From Verrucomicrobiales bacterium (GTDB taxonomy: Bacteria; Verrucomicrobiota; Verrucomicrobiia; Limisphaerales; UBA11320): 64,000 nt of DNA. Below, piece by piece: positions 1-10,102 of this stretch. The notes under the pieces were generated by a model. That model ran no database searches, was not told the DNA's origin, and saw nothing but the letters and a program-made list of their open reading frames with translations. The stretch covers positions 1 to 64,000 of the forward strand of contig JAEUHE010000009.1 of the NCBI GenBank assembly GCA_016793885.1. Direction: 5' to 3'. The translations under genes and the position numbers were made by a program. Each line of letters starts with the position of its first letter. Position 1 is the first letter of the stretch.

Positions 1-1392
1 GAATGTCAACTGGGTGTGATCCAATCCTAGCAGGTGAAGTATCGTCGCGTTCAGGTCGTGAATATGCACCGGATCGACCGCCACATTATAGGAGTAGTCG
101 TCGGTCTGACCATACACTGTTCCTCCGCGGATCCCACCCCCGGCCAGCCAAACACTAAAGCAACGGGGATGATGATCACGGCCGTAGTTCTCACGAGTCA
201 GCTTCCCCTGTGAGAAGACGGTTCGCCCGAATTCCCCGCCCCAGACCACCAGAGTGTCATCCAACAACCCTCGCTGTTTCAGGTCCTCCAGCAGAGCGGC
301 CGATGGCTGATCGGTATCGTAGCACTGACTGCGGATCCCGTTGGGAAGATTGTCATGCTGATCCCAGCCCCGATGGTAGAGCTGTATGAATCGCACCCCC
401 CGCTCGGCCAAGCGTCGAGCCAGGACGCAATGGGCCGCAAACGTGCCGGGCTTGCGCGACTCAGGTCCATAATGTTCAAACACCGAGGCCGGCTCCCCGG
501 ACAAGTCACCCAGCTCCGGAACGGCGGATTGCATGCGAAAGGCCATCTCGTATTGATCGATCCGCGACAAGATTTCAGGATCTTGCATGTCCGCATGCTT
601 GATGCGATTCAAGGCCGCAGCATCATCGAGCATGGCGCGCCGGCGTCCGGAGGTAATGCCCGGCGGATTGGAAAGAAACAGCACCGGATCCTTCCCCGGG
701 CTAAACCGGACTCCCTGGTAGCGCGGCGGCAAGAAGCCGGATCCCCACATTCGCTCATGAAGCGGTTGAGCGTTCGTGGGCCCGCTCGGACGGGAGATCA
801 TGACCACAAAGGCCGGTAGATTCGAATTCTCCGAGCCTAGACCGTAAGAGAGCCAAGCGCCCATCGAGGGGCGTCCCGCGATCGCATGCCCCGTTTGCAG
901 CAAGGTCATCGCCGGATCGTGATTGATCGCCTCGGTATGCAGCGATCGGATCAAACAGATATCATCCGCCAAACGGGCAGTATGGGGCAGTAATTCGCTA
1001 AGCCACATCCCCGACTGCCCGTGCTGTTGAAAGGCATAGGCGGAGGGGGCCACCGGAAGGCGTGCCTGTCCCGACGTCATGCCCGTAAGCCGCTGTCCCT
1101 GGCGAACCGAGGCGGGAAGATCTTGATCGAATCGTTCGCGGAGCCCCGGCTTGTAATCGAAGAGTTCCAGCTGCGAAGGGGCACCCGCCTGCGTCAAACA
1201 AATGACTCGTTTCGCCCGCGGAGCGAAGTGAAATCCCAGCGCTGAGGCAGGGTTACCTACAGCCCCAACTCCAGCTGCAGCGAACGCATCTCGCCGGGTA
1301 AGCAGCGACGTCAGAGCAGCCAGTCCGATGCCGCCGGTGCTCCGGCCCAGGAACTGTCGCCGCGCGAGGAGATGAGGAGAAGACTCTGGCAT
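1..1392 (-). CDS. DUF1501 domain protein, secreted, 3' end cut by window edge
   Basis: An open frame runs from ATG at 1392 off the left edge (464 codons, no stop). The N-terminus has a twin-arginine-type signal (RRQFLG at residues 11-16, then a hydrophobic stretch), so export by Tat is likely. The body reads like the DUF1501/sulfatase-like family of Planctomycetes and Verrucomicrobia: [15 protein letters not shown] near residue 70, GGEFGRT near residue 385, then [16 protein letters not shown]. Only a few C-terminal residues should be missing. Its start lies 5 bases after the stop of the upstream DUF1549/DUF1553 gene, with AAGGA just before, so the two are co-transcribed. This pairing is typical; members are thought to take part in polymer breakdown, but the reaction is not established. 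Confidence 0.9.
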   Translation of the reverse strand, partial: MPESSPHLLARRQFLGRSTGGIGLAALTSLLTRRDAFAAAGVGAVGNPASALGFHFAPRAKRVICLTQAGAPSQLELFDYKPGLRERFDQDLPASVRQGQRLTGMTSGQARLPVAPSAYAFQQHGQSGMWLSELLPHTARLADDICLIRSLHTEAINHDPAMTLLQTGHAIAGRPSMGAWLSYGLGSENSNLPAFVVMISRPSGPTNAQPLHERMWGSGFLPPRYQGVRFSPGKDPVLFLSNPPGITSGRRRAMLDDAAALNRIKHADMQDPEILSRIDQYEMAFRMQSAVPELGDLSGEPASVFEHYGPESRKPGTFAAHCVLARRLAERGVRFIQLYHRGWDQHDNLPNGIRSQCYDTDQPSAALLEDLKQRGLLDDTLVVWGGEFGRTVFSQGKLTRENYGRDHHPRCFSVWLAGGGIRGGTVYGQTDDYSYNVAVDPVHIHDLNATILHLLGLDHTQLTF

Positions 1393-1397
1393 GATGC

Positions 1398-4193
1398 CTA
1401 TTCCTTAGTGATGGCTTCGTCGAGGTTCAGAACGGTGCTGGCAACGGCAGCGAACGCTGCCAACTCAATTGGATCCAACCGCGCATCGGCCGGCTTCGAA
1501 CCGACGGAGAGCCACTCTTTGGCACCGGTTGGATCCGCTGAGAACTCGGCCTTCCATCGCCGCAACGCGGCCTTGAGCACGGCGCGTTCGTCCGATCGCG
1601 GAGCGCGGCTCATGACCCGACGAAAAAGGAAGGCCAGCCGGGAAGCAGCATCGTCCCCTCCATCTTTCAACGCGAGTTGCCCGAGCATCCGGGCCGCTTC
1701 GACATAGGTGGGGTCGTTCATCAAGTTGAGCGCCTGCAGCGGGGTGTTGGTTCGCGGACGTCGCAAGGTGCACGCCTCACGAAATGGCATGTCAAACAAC
1801 AGCATGGCTGGGTTCGGAACCGAACGTTTCCAGTAGGTGTAGAGGCTCCGCCGATAGAGATCATCCCCCTGCCCGACCACATAGGTGCTCGCGCTGCTGC
1901 CCGCCACCACTTGCTCATACAGTCCTGGCGGATGATAGGGCCGAACCGAAGGACCACCGAGCCTGGGCACCAGTAATCCTGAAGCCGCCAAGGCCTGATC
2001 TCGGATGAACTCGGCCCCCAGACGGAAACGCGGTCCCCGAGCCAGCCATCGGTTGGACGGATCCCGCTCCAGCAGCTCGGGCGTCCATCTGGAACTTTGG
2101 CGGTAGGTCGCGCTGGTCACGAGGAGCCTCATCATGCCCTTCACATCCCAACCGCTCCGAATGAACTCCGTCGCCAGCCAATCCAACAACTCAGGATGAC
2201 TGGGACGATCGCCCTTGGTGCCAAAGTCCTCGGCGGTGATCACTAATCCAGAGCCAAACAGGCTTTGCCAGAGGCGATTCACCGTGACGCGCGCCGGAAG
2301 CGGGTTCGCCGGGTCGGTTAACCAGCGAGCCAAACCCAGGCGATTTTTGGGAAGCCCTTCGCGCATCGCCGGCAAGCTCGCGGGCGTGGACGGCCTCACT
2401 TCCTCCCCCGGACGCAGATAAGAGCCACGAATGAGAATGTGCGTGGGGCGTGGGGTAGGCATCTCCTCCATCACTAAGGCAGTCGGGATCTGGAGGTCGG
2501 AGGCGTCGATCTCACGTCGCAGCTGATTGACCTGGGAAGCTAATGACCGATGAGCCGGATCTCTCCCACTCCAATAGTCGAACAACTGAGCGGTTTCCGC
2601 CTCGGATCGTTGGTGGGGTGTCTTGACCGCGAGGGTTCGAACCGTGCCCGGGATAAGCAAATCAGCCGAGGCTGCGGTGCACCAGAGCTGAAGCTCGACC
2701 GGCAAGGTGGGCGCATCGGTCACGATGGCTCCCGCCAACCGAATACGCCAGTCCTGGGCAGATCCATCACCGTCGTGCTCGCGAAGTGTCACGCAGAGGC
2801 TCGCTGGGTCGCTCTGGCGCAGCGGCAGACGGAAAGGCTGGGCCGCCTTGGAGTCGAAAGCTTGACTGGAGTCCGCGCGCGACACCGCGTTTTCAGCGTC
2901 GGATGCCTCGACCCGAAGCTCTCGCCATTCTCCAGCTCCGGCCGGCTCCGATGCCTCGAACCAGCGCGACACGACAAGATCGCGGATCGGAAGTATGGCC
3001 TGCGGGTTCGTGTTCTGGCCGGAGCGAAACAGGAGCTTCAGGGCGCTCACGTGTCCTGCGGGAATAACGGCCTCCGCAACCCACGCGTGCCGACCTTTGG
3101 CCAGGGAAGGTAGACTGTTCGAGACGATCGCGGCGGCAGGCGAACGGTTCGTCGTTCCCGAAAGACGCACGGCGAGCGGTTCCACCCGAGTCCACGAAAC
3201 CGGCATCGCCACCACGCGACGGCTCCAATCCGGAAGCTCGGCCCGCAGCCGATTCTTGGCCGCGACGAGCTTGGGCTCAGCCTCCGTCAACTCCTTCCGG
3301 AGCCGGCCGAGCTTCACCTCCAGCTCAGGATGAGGAAGCTGGATCATGGGCGGATTGTTGCGTCGGATGGATGCGCCGTACTCGCCGATCCCCTTCTCAG
3401 TGACATTGTGAAAAAACGCGAGCAACCCGTAATAGTCCCGCTGGGTAAACGGATCGAATTTATGATCGTGACAGCGACTGCAGTTGAAGGTTTGGCCCAG
3501 CCAGACCGTGGCGGTGGTCTCCACCCGATCCGCGCAATACTCCGCCAAAAACTCCTCGGGGATGACACCCCCTTCCTCGTTCATCATATGATTGCGATGA
3601 AACCCGGTCGCGATGCGCTGATCGAGCGTGGCCTGCGGAAGCAGGTCGCCGGCGATTTGTTCGATGGTAAACTGATCGAACGGAAGGTTGGAGTTGAACG
3701 CTCGGATGACCCAATCGCGCCAAGCGTACATCTCGCGGTCGCGATCGACCTGATAGCCATTGGAGTCGGCATAACGGGCGGCGTCCAACCAGTCGACGGC
3801 CATGCGCTCACCGTAGTGCTCGGAGCGCAAGAGCCGATCGACCAAGCGTTCATAGGCATCGGGCGAGGAGTCCGACAGAAACGCGTCCACCTCCGCCGGT
3901 GTGGGGGGAAGCCCCAGCAGATCCAAGCTGAGTCGGCGAATGAGCGTCGTCCGATCGGCCTCCGGAGAGGGTTTGAGCTTCAGGGCTTCCAGCTGGGAAA
4001 AAATGAAACGATCGACTGGATTCCGGGCCCACCGTTCGTGGCGGAGTTCGGGAAGCGGCGGACGCTGCGGAGGGACCAAAGCCCAATGAGCCCCCGGGCG
4101 CGAATCAGGGGGCGCCCCCGGGACCGTGATCGCCCAGAGGAGGGATATGCAAACAATGGCAGTTTTCGCAGAGATCATTGAGCGGCGGACCAT
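1398..4193 (-). CDS. DUF1549/DUF1553 (PSCyt2-PSD1) secreted protein
   Basis: Large exported protein of about 930 residues. A signal peptide (start [10 protein letters not shown], ending near VPGA) is followed by the DUF1549 signature [16 protein letters not shown] and [19 protein letters not shown] haem-type CxxCH motif ([11 protein letters not shown]) lies near residue 240, and the C-terminal DUF1553 region begins around residue 620 ([20 protein letters not shown]) with [14 protein letters not shown] later. The usual N-terminal PSCyt1 cytochrome domain is absent. The start is uncertain: GTG at 4217 and ATGs at 4202, 4193 and 4178 are in frame and none has a clear ribosome site; 4193 or 4178 best fits a signal peptide. 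It forms an operon with the DUF1501 gene downstream. The family is typical of Planctomycetes/Verrucomicrobia; substrate unknown. Confidence 0.9.
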   Translation of the reverse strand: MVRRSMISAKTAIVCISLLWAITVPGAPPDSRPGAHWALVPPQRPPLPELRHERWARNPVDRFIFSQLEALKLKPSPEADRTTLIRRLSLDLLGLPPTPAEVDAFLSDSSPDAYERLVDRLLRSEHYGERMAVDWLDAARYADSNGYQVDRDREMYAWRDWVIRAFNSNLPFDQFTIEQIAGDLLPQATLDQRIATGFHRNHMMNEEGGVIPEEFLAEYCADRVETTATVWLGQTFNCSRCHDHKFDPFTQRDYYGLLAFFHNVTEKGIGEYGASIRRNNPPMIQLPHPELEVKLGRLRKELTEAEPKLVAAKNRLRAELPDWSRRVVAMPVSWTRVEPLAVRLSGTTNRSPAAAIVSNSLPSLAKGRHAWVAEAVIPAGHVSALKLLFRSGQNTNPQAILPIRDLVVSRWFEASEPAGAGEWRELRVEASDAENAVSRADSSQAFDSKAAQPFRLPLRQSDPASLCVTLREHDGDGSAQDWRIRLAGAIVTDAPTLPVELQLWCTAASADLLIPGTVRTLAVKTPHQRSEAETAQLFDYWSGRDPAHRSLASQVNQLRREIDASDLQIPTALVMEEMPTPRPTHILIRGSYLRPGEEVRPSTPASLPAMREGLPKNRLGLARWLTDPANPLPARVTVNRLWQSLFGSGLVITAEDFGTKGDRPSHPELLDWLATEFIRSGWDVKGMMRLLVTSATYRQSSRWTPELLERDPSNRWLARGPRFRLGAEFIRDQALAASGLLVPRLGGPSVRPYHPPGLYEQVVAGSSASTYVVGQGDDLYRRSLYTYWKRSVPNPAMLLFDMPFREACTLRRPRTNTPLQALNLMNDPTYVEAARMLGQLALKDGGDDAASRLAFLFRRVMSRAPRSDERAVLKAALRRWKAEFSADPTGAKEWLSVGSKPADARLDPIELAAFAAVASTVLNLDEAITKE

Positions 4194-4218
4194 CGGGAGC
4201 ATGGGCTGAAACCACACT

Positions 4219-4538
4219 GAAGATCAACGGAGGAATGAGGCGGGTGAGATGAAGAGGTGTGATCATTTGCGGGTGAGGCTTGGTCTCTTGTACGTAGTTC
4301 CGCCTTTAGGCGGTCCCCTGGGGCTTGATAATGATCGAAACGCTAGATCCTATACAGGTGGGCCAATGTTTGCGTCCCTTCCGCCTGAAGGCGGAACTCC
4401 ATGCGTACAACGATCAATGGGTCCGCCGTTTGATGCTTCCAGGCCTTACCCGGCAATAGTCAACCCCCCCACACAATTCTTACCCCAGAATCGCCTTGAC
4501 CCAACCGCGCCTGCGAATGAATCTCGTCCGCGACTCAC
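4219..4538. repeat. Intergenic inverted repeat with CCGCCT/AGGCGG hairpins
   Basis: This 320-base gap has no convincing gene. It holds an inverted pair: 4297-4313 and 4381-4397 are reverse complements over 17 bases with one mismatch. Each arm is itself a small hairpin (CCGCCT, two bases, AGGCGG). Outside the arms, GTACG (4290-4294) and CGTAC (4404-4408) extend the symmetry. The CCGCCT-NN-AGGCG motif recurs in the tandem repeats near 14.5 kb, so this may be a related element. No T-run follows, so it is not an ordinary terminator. Confidence 0.6.
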
Positions 4539-5618
4539 ATGAACTCACAGACCTTGCTCGCTCTCGGACTCAGCGTTGCCCTCTCCACCTCCGCGTGCCT
4601 GCGCAGCGATGCCGCCGAGAAAAGCGGCACGGCTCCGGTCGCCAAACCCAAGAAGGCCGGCAAACTAGGCCTCACGGACTATCCAACCATGGGCAGCATC
4701 GAGCGCCTCGACCCTCGTCTGGATGCAATTCTGGCGTCGGACGCCCGCATTGAAAAGCTGGCAGAAGGCTTCGATTGGTCCGAGGGACCGGTCTGGATTC
4801 GCGACGGCCATTACCTGCTCTTTTCCGACGTGCCGCAGAACCGGGTCTACAGCTGGTCCGAGGGTAAGCCGGCCACCGTGTTCATGCATCCCAGCGGCTA
4901 CACCGGCTCCACCCCGCGCGGCGGTGAACCTGGGTCGAATGGCCTGACCACCGACTCCCGCGGACGCCTGGTCCTGTGCGAGCACGGTGATCGCCGCGTG
5001 TCGCGGCTCGAGTTGAATGGCAAGAAGAGCACGATTGCCAAGTACTACCGCTTTTACCGGTTCAACAGCCCCAACGACCTCGTCTACAGCGTGAAGGGTG
5101 ATCTCTTCTTCACCGATCCTCCTTACGGCCTGTTGGATCGAAATGACGACAAGACCAAGGAGCTTCCTTACTGTGGCGTTTACCGGGTAACCACCAAAGG
5201 CGAAGTCAAACTGTTGACCAGCGAACTGAGCTATCCCAACGGGATCGCGCTCTCTCCGGACGAGAAAACGTTGTACGTCGCGATATCCGACCCGGAAAAC
5301 CCGATCATTACCGCGTGGGATGTGAAGGCGGATGGCACCATCGAGAACCGTCGCACCTTCTTCGATGCGACACCGATGTACAAGGCTGGCCTCAAGGGTC
5401 TCCCCGACGGTTTGAAAGTGGACAAGGCCGGTAATGTCTTCGCCACGGCCCCCGGTGGGGTGCTGATCATCGCTCCGGATGGAACACACCTCGGCACCAT
5501 CCAAACAGGTGAGGCGACCGCGAACTGCAATTGGGGCAATGACGGCAGCGTGCTCTACATCACCGCCGACATGTTCCTCTGCCGGGTCCGCACGACCACC
5601 CGCGGCAAAGGCTGGTAA
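4539..5618 (+). CDS. SMP-30/gluconolactonase/LRE family protein, exported
   Basis: Protein of 359 residues. The N-terminus is a signal peptide with a possible lipobox (TSAC, Cys20), so it is periplasmic or a lipoprotein. The rest is a six-bladed propeller of the SMP-30/gluconolactonase type: EGFDWSEGPVWIRDG (~75-90), FSDVPQNRVYSW, EPGSNGLTTDSRGRLVLCEHGDRRVSRLE (described by its parts), SPNDLVYSVKGDLFFTDPPYG and YPNGIALSPDEKTLYVA. The Glu, Asn and Asp positions that bind the divalent metal in this family are in place. Likely reaction: hydrolysis of a sugar lactone, perhaps gluconolactone. It stands alone between repeat-bearing gaps. Confidence 0.88.
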   Translation: MNSQTLLALGLSVALSTSACLRSDAAEKSGTAPVAKPKKAGKLGLTDYPTMGSIERLDPRLDAILASDARIEKLAEGFDWSEGPVWIRDGHYLLFSDVPQNRVYSWSEGKPATVFMHPSGYTGSTPRGGEPGSNGLTTDSRGRLVLCEHGDRRVSRLELNGKKSTIAKYYRFYRFNSPNDLVYSVKGDLFFTDPPYGLLDRNDDKTKELPYCGVYRVTTKGEVKLLTSELSYPNGIALSPDEKTLYVAISDPENPIITAWDVKADGTIENRRTFFDATPMYKAGLKGLPDGLKVDKAGNVFATAPGGVLIIAPDGTHLGTIQTGEATANCNWGNDGSVLYITADMFLCRVRTTTRGKGW

Positions 5619-5642
5619 GCGGTCGCATTACTCTCTCCACCA

Positions 5643-5785
5643 GCCCGAACTCTTCGGGCGAGTTGCTGAATTCTCTGCCAAGAACCCTCAGGGTTCAAAG
5701 AGATGCCGGGGCTTGGGAGCGCAGCGACCCCCCCGGTCTGTCGCCTCCCCTATTTATTGAACAGCACCCTGCAAGGCGTGCCACC
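5643..5785. repeat. Dispersed intergenic element, family B, copy 1
   Basis: This copy has a small hairpin (GCCCGA, 5 bases, TCGGGC at 5643-5659), the palindrome GAACCCTCAGGGTTC (5682-5696), the core GGAGCGCAGCGAC (5716-5728) and the end block GAACAGCACCCTGCAAGGCG (from 5759). The same order of blocks occurs at 11251-11390, and the palindrome alone recurs at 32683-32697. No coding capacity is seen. The hairpin just after the lactonase stop could also slow transcription. Confidence 0.7.
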
Positions 5786-5828
5786 AATCAGGAAACGGAC
5801 TAAACAACGGAATAGATCCAGGGAACGG

Positions 5829-5955
5829 TTTTGCCCACGGAACGCGCGGACTACACGGAGCCGAAGAGGGACTTGGTGGGGCTGGATCGACGGACGGTCA
5901 TGTTCTTCTGAATCCCTTCCGGCTCCGTGTAGTCCGCGTGTTCCGTGGGCCATTC
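5829..5955. repeat. Long hairpin element, family A, copy 1
   Basis: A 31-base inverted repeat with one mismatch: left arm 5833-5863, right arm 5920-5950, 56-base spacer. Arms begin GCCCACGGAAC and end GGAGCCG. The spacer holds AGGGACTT and GTTCTTCTGAAT, both also present in a second, less regular copy at 7729-7848. No gene is seen in the 5619-6289 gap; apart from the two repeat elements it holds a short hairpin (ATGGGG/CCCCAT) near 6113-6130. Transcribed, element A would fold into a long stable stem. Confidence 0.75.
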
Positions 5956-6289
5956 GTCCCTGCTCCGATCTCCGAGGGCCCGTTTTCGGAGGTGCACCCA
6001 CTTCCTGAACCAGGACACGTTCAACCTCGTCCCCTACACTCCCGACCGCACCCACCGCAGCACATGCCTTCGCGCCCGCGGTGTTTGCTGCCAGGGAGGA
6101 TGCTCGAACACCGCATGGGGGTAACACCCCATACCCATAACCGTGGGGCTTCGTCAGGTTAGTTCTATGGGACTGGAAACCTAAACCCACTTCAGTGGCG
6201 ACTCCGAAGCGGAGTAGGAAACGCAGTCAAGCGGCGGATCGGGCCCGAGCCCTGTGGACGACAAACAACCTTCTTGAGAACACAATGCT

Positions 6290-6496
6290 ATGGATAAAAT
6301 AATCTCACTTTCACTCATCGGGGCCGGCGTGGTGCTGGTGGTCATTGGCGTCAGCGCCATGAATTCCTTCAGCTCAGACGTGTCGAGATTTTTCACCGGG
6401 TCTCCGACCGATAAGGCGGTCTGGATGCTGATCGGTGGCTGCGTTCTGACCGTGATCGGCATGGCCGGATCTTTCCGCGGTTGGGGCAAAACCTAA
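6290..6496 (+). CDS. DUF3185 family small membrane protein
   Basis: A 68-residue protein with two membrane segments: about 5-24 (ISLSLIGAGVVLVVIGVSAM) and 46-62. The link between them, SSDVSRFFTGSPTDKAVW, is the conserved centre of the DUF3185 family, whose members have this length and topology. Function unknown; inner-membrane location is expected. It lies 46 bases before the AI-2E family gene in the same direction and may be co-transcribed with it. Confidence 0.85.
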   Translation: MDKIISLSLIGAGVVLVVIGVSAMNSFSSDVSRFFTGSPTDKAVWMLIGGCVLTVIGMAGSFRGWGKT

Positions 6497-6542
6497 CCTC
6501 CCACACCTCGGCTGCAACCTTGGAATGTGAAGTGTTGAGTTC

Positions 6543-7808
6543 ATGAATGGAATCCAAACCAGTCCGACGCCGGGTGCGGAGTCCGGTGATTGGTCGTCGC
6601 GATCCTCTCTGGGGACAGTTGTATTAATCGCCGCAACCGCGCTCGGCCTCTTTCTTTGCTATCAACTCGCGCACCCATTCCTAGCTTCGCTCGCCTGGGC
6701 CTTGGCCTTGGCAGTCATCTTCGCACCGTTCCAGGGCTGGCTTGAGAAATGGATCAAGTCACCCAGCGTCGCTGCCCTGATCGCCGTCGCGGTGGTTGGT
6801 TTGATGGTAGCGATCCCGATTAGCTTCGTGGGCCAGCGCCTGCTTGTGGAGGCGGCGGGAGGGGCGGAGATGATCAAGTCCAAGCTGAGTTCCGGCGAAT
6901 GGCAGAAGGCCGTTGAAGCCCAGCCCCGTATCGCACCTATCGCACGTTGGATCGAAGCGAAGGTCGATCTACCGGGGACTTTTCGATTGCTGTCCTCCGG
7001 GCTGACGAACGTGGCGGGATACGTCGTCAGGGGATCCATCGTGCAGGCCATGAGCTTTGCTTTAACATTTTACCTTCTCTTTTTTCTCCTCCGCGACCGT
7101 CGGGATGCTCTGCGTGCCTTAAGCTCCTTAATCCCGCTGACCGAGTTCGAGATGGATCGGCTCTTGACGCAGGTGGGGAACACGATCTTTGCGACGGTCT
7201 ATGGAACCCTGGCGGTCTCGGCAATCCAAGGCTTGTTGGGAGGGCTCATGTTTTGGTGGCTAGGATTGCCGACGCCACTGCTCTGGGGAGTGGTGATGGC
7301 CTTGCTAGCGGTGGTCCCCGTGCTGGGTGCGTTCGTAGTCTGGATTCCTGCCGCTCTTTTTCTGCTGCTCGAAGGCAGTTGGGGAAAGGCGCTCATTCTG
7401 GCCCTGTGGGGCGGGCTGCTGGTCGGGACGGTGGACAACCTGCTCCGCCCTGTTCTGGTCGGCAAGCGACTCAAACTCCACACGGTGCTCGTCTTTATGT
7501 CAGTCGTTGGCGGCCTCGTGTTCTTGGGCCCGGCAGGCCTCATCCTCGGACCGATCATTCTCACGGTCACCTTCGTCCTGCTGGAGACGTGGAGACTTCG
7601 AGTATCACCCGACTCGAGCCGAGAGGTGTCGGCCGGAGACATCTCCCGCTTTGAAAATGAAGGGGGAAAAATTGGCCCAATCGACACAGGTCGAAAGCAG
7701 GCGGTCGGAAATGGGAGTGGGGACGTATTGCCCGCGGAACACGCGGACCACACAGATCGGAGGAGGGACTTGCACGGGCCGTGCCGACTGACGCTACTGC
7801 TCTTCTGA
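6543..7808 (+). CDS. AI-2E family transporter (PerM/YdiK type) with repeat-derived tail
   Basis: Polytopic inner-membrane protein of 421 residues. Hydrophobic segments lie near residues 24-60, 70-95, 170-190 and in a C-terminal block (about 215-345), the usual AI-2E/UPF0118 layout; it includes VVPVLGAFVVWIPAAL and the end motif GPAGLILGPIILTVTFVLLE. Family members export small molecules or ions; the substrate here cannot be told. The last ~27 codons and the stop lie inside the family A element at 7729-7848, so the tail (LPAEHADHTDRRRDLHG...) is repeat-derived and not expected in relatives. Confidence 0.9.
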   Translation: MNGIQTSPTPGAESGDWSSRSSLGTVVLIAATALGLFLCYQLAHPFLASLAWALALAVIFAPFQGWLEKWIKSPSVAALIAVAVVGLMVAIPISFVGQRLLVEAAGGAEMIKSKLSSGEWQKAVEAQPRIAPIARWIEAKVDLPGTFRLLSSGLTNVAGYVVRGSIVQAMSFALTFYLLFFLLRDRRDALRALSSLIPLTEFEMDRLLTQVGNTIFATVYGTLAVSAIQGLLGGLMFWWLGLPTPLLWGVVMALLAVVPVLGAFVVWIPAALFLLLEGSWGKALILALWGGLLVGTVDNLLRPVLVGKRLKLHTVLVFMSVVGGLVFLGPAGLILGPIILTVTFVLLETWRLRVSPDSSREVSAGDISRFENEGGKIGPIDTGRKQAVGNGSGDVLPAEHADHTDRRRDLHGPCRLTLLLF

Positions 7809-7848
7809 ATGCCGTCCGAATCCGTGGTCTCGGCGTGATCGGTGGGCA
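7729..7848. repeat. Long hairpin element, family A, copy 2, overlapping a gene end
   Basis: An imperfect inverted repeat running from TGCCCGCGGAACACGCGG to its counterpart ending CGTGATCGGTGGGCA. It shares AGGAGGGACTT and CTTCTGAAT with copy 1 at 5829-5955 in the same order. It covers the last codons and the TGA stop (7806-7808) of the AI-2E family gene. Confidence 0.7.
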
Positions 7849-7938
7849 AAACTCTTGCTGGGATCTGGTCCCGGCCTGCCCTTAAAACCTTGTAGAAGTT
7901 AACCGGGCCTGGTTCATGGAGAGGCCGTGGACCTTCGC

Positions 7939-8622
7939 CTAAGGCCGCGAATGGATCCGCCCTCTCCGCAATTCAAACCCGACGACTCCGATAACCACCA
8001 GAATCAGGCAGACGATCTGGTAGCCGCTGACCTGTCCCATTAAGCGGGGAGTGTCACGAACCGTTTCGTGCAGAAAACGAAAACAACCGTATCCAATCAG
8101 ATAGAGGTGAAAATGCTGTCCGGGAAGCCCCTGGAGACGGCGAAGGAGCCCAAAGGCACCCACCGCCAACAGGTTGAAGCCAAGCTCGAGCGGCACCGAT
8201 GGCCAGCGATGATGCCCATGAGCATCCACCAGGGTGTACCAGGCTGGCTGACAGACCTGTCCCTGACAACAGCCGGCCGACCAACAGCCCAAGCGTCCCA
8301 GCGCAATGCCCAACGGAACGGTCGCAGCGAACAGATCGCCGGTCGCATGAGGATACTTCAGCGATCGTTTCATCAGTTCCACACTGACGTATCCGCCGAG
8401 CAATGCCCCCAGCACGCTTTTTCCCGTTGCCCACTGGAGCCATCGATCGGGCGCGTTCAACTGCAGGAACCCCTCCGCAGCCCAGTACACCGCCTTGGCT
8501 CCAGCAAACGCGCCGAACAGTGCGGCCAGGTAGATCCACAGCAGGCGCGTCTCCCGGCGGCTGTGCCGGATCCAGAACAGCGCGCTCAACAGGATCCCCA
8601 GTCCTAACGTCCAACGATACAT
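7939..8622 (-). CDS. Lgt-like (prolipoprotein diacylglyceryl transferase family) membrane protein
   Basis: About 227 residues with six to seven membrane segments and the Lgt fold signature: GKSVLGALLGGYVSVEL (~70-85), the Arg motif GRLGCWSAGCCQGQ (~110-123) and a C-terminal RFLHETVRD before the last helix. In true Lgt the Arg motif reads GRxGNFxN-E; here Asn and Glu are replaced by Cys, as in a common Lgt paralogue group whose substrate is not known. So this is probably not the housekeeping lipoprotein enzyme. Its ATG (8622) shares one base with the TGA of the upstream radical SAM gene, showing tight translational coupling. A TTG one codon earlier is in frame. It may move a lipid-linked group onto or off something made by its partner; that is inference. 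Confidence 0.82.
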   Translation of the reverse strand: MYRWTLGLGILLSALFWIRHSRRETRLLWIYLAALFGAFAGAKAVYWAAEGFLQLNAPDRWLQWATGKSVLGALLGGYVSVELMKRSLKYPHATGDLFAATVPLGIALGRLGCWSAGCCQGQVCQPAWYTLVDAHGHHRWPSVPLELGFNLLAVGAFGLLRRLQGLPGQHFHLYLIGYGCFRFLHETVRDTPRLMGQVSGYQIVCLILVVIGVVGFELRRGRIHSRP

Positions 8623-10052
8623 CAAGGCACCCCTCCTCCGCCATAATACCTACAGAAGGAATCCAAACTGCCATCCGGCCGAATGACGTGCGTGCAGCAG
8701 CGGTCGATCCGGTCCTGATCCCAGGTCCAAGCGTCCATGAACGGTTTGACCATGATTCGAAACGTCATGCCCGCCTGAAGCTGAAACTCTTTCAATACCT
8801 GGCCTAAGGGCTCGGATTCACAGCCGCATTGAGCCAAGTCGGCCAGGTTATACTGCACCCGATCTTTGAGAAACCCCTGCAGCTGACCGAAGTCGATGTA
8901 CTCGCTCACCGACCGAACCTCCGAAGGCAGCCGCAACAAATAGCCAATGGTGGCGCAATTAGGATCCCCGCACGGGAGCGGGGTGAAATCTTCGAACTTA
9001 AGCACGCCCGCGGACTGTTCAACAGCCTGGAGCAGAATATCGGCCGTGTTCAGTCGGTTCACAGCTAGGGGCGGCACGGCGAGCCTCGGACTCGCTTCGG
9101 CATTCCGTCCGCTCCCAAACACCGGCTGAAAGGTGATTCCCTGAATGTGGGGAGCGCTGAGACCAAACTCGATCGCCTCCCAGACGTGGCTCAGATTGGA
9201 CGGGGTCACGGTCATGGCCAACGTGACGGGCAGATTCATCTCTCCGGCTCGTCGAACCACCTCTTGGCGGGTCGCCCTCAAGTCCGCGCCACGCAACTCG
9301 CGCTGTCCCTCGGCCTGCAGGCCATCGAACTGAAGATACAGCTGAACGCGACGTCGTCTCGCCGCTGCCGCGAAGTTCGCTACGAACTCCGCATCATGGG
9401 CCAGTCGAACTCCGTTAGTATTCACCAGGATATAATCGATTCGAGGATGTGTTTGCGCCCACTCCAGCAGCTCAAAGAACTGCGGATGCAGCGTCGGCTC
9501 GCCCCCGGACAACTGCAGAATCTCGAGTTTCCCCTTCCGGTCGATGACGCCTTGGATTCGACGCTTGAGATCTTCGATCGGTGTGGCTTGAACCTTGGCT
9601 CCAGAACCCAGCGGCGAATCAGCGTAGCAGGTCGGGCAGGACAGGTTGCAGCTCTGGACGATCTCGATCAGCGCCAGGCAGGTCGAGAGGGTTTCAAAAG
9701 GGGAGCCGGGCTTTTGGTTCGCATTTCGGCCCAGCGTGCCACGGGCTTCGCCAGCGGCGCTACAGCAGGTTCCCCCGTCGCAACAACGCGAGTCGCCGCC
9801 TCGAGCGCCCGAGGAAAGCCAGTAAAACCGGGCATCCGAAGCAATGCAGACGGAAAAGAATCCATGCGCCGGACAGCGTCTTTCCAATAGGACTCGGGCC
9901 GGTTCATCGGAGGTCTTCCAGACTTCGGCGGGACAGGAGAGCCCGCAGATCGGACAACGGCTGAGGGTGGACTTGAGCAGAGTTTTGCCATCAGCCGAAG
10001 CAGCAAAAGGTTGTGGCGAGGGAAGCAAGGGAATGGAGGAGAGAGGAATCAT
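8622..10052 (-). CDS. Radical SAM enzyme resembling tetraether-lipid synthase (Tes-like)
   Basis: Protein of 476 residues. An N-terminal Cys-rich domain (CPICGLSC near 35 and CPAHGFF near 60, then a second Cys patch CCDGGTCC near 90) precedes the radical SAM core CNLSCPTC (CX3CX2C, near residue 135) with SGGEPTLHP. The C-terminal half carries PLPCGDPNC, QCGCE and the end block AWTWDQDRIDRCCTHVIRPD then FCRYYGG, consistent with extra Fe-S clusters. This layout matches my memory of the archaeal MJ0619/Tes family, which joins phytanyl chains through C-C bonds, and its bacterial homologues. Whether this protein works on lipids is inferred. It sits between a one-helix protein and an Lgt paralogue. 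Confidence 0.8.
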   Translation of the reverse strand: MIPLSSIPLLPSPQPFAASADGKTLLKSTLSRCPICGLSCPAEVWKTSDEPARVLLERRCPAHGFFSVCIASDARFYWLSSGARGGDSRCCDGGTCCSAAGEARGTLGRNANQKPGSPFETLSTCLALIEIVQSCNLSCPTCYADSPLGSGAKVQATPIEDLKRRIQGVIDRKGKLEILQLSGGEPTLHPQFFELLEWAQTHPRIDYILVNTNGVRLAHDAEFVANFAAAARRRRVQLYLQFDGLQAEGQRELRGADLRATRQEVVRRAGEMNLPVTLAMTVTPSNLSHVWEAIEFGLSAPHIQGITFQPVFGSGRNAEASPRLAVPPLAVNRLNTADILLQAVEQSAGVLKFEDFTPLPCGDPNCATIGYLLRLPSEVRSVSEYIDFGQLQGFLKDRVQYNLADLAQCGCESEPLGQVLKEFQLQAGMTFRIMVKPFMDAWTWDQDRIDRCCTHVIRPDGSLDSFCRYYGGGGVP

Positions 10053-10102
10053 GGTGTTGAGGGGTTAAGCAAGCGGAGGCGCACAAGCAGGCGTCATCGC
10101 CT

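Noticed and set aside
3330-4181. 283-codon plus-strand frame opposite the DUF1549/DUF1553 gene
   Set aside because: Shadow of a recognised family gene.
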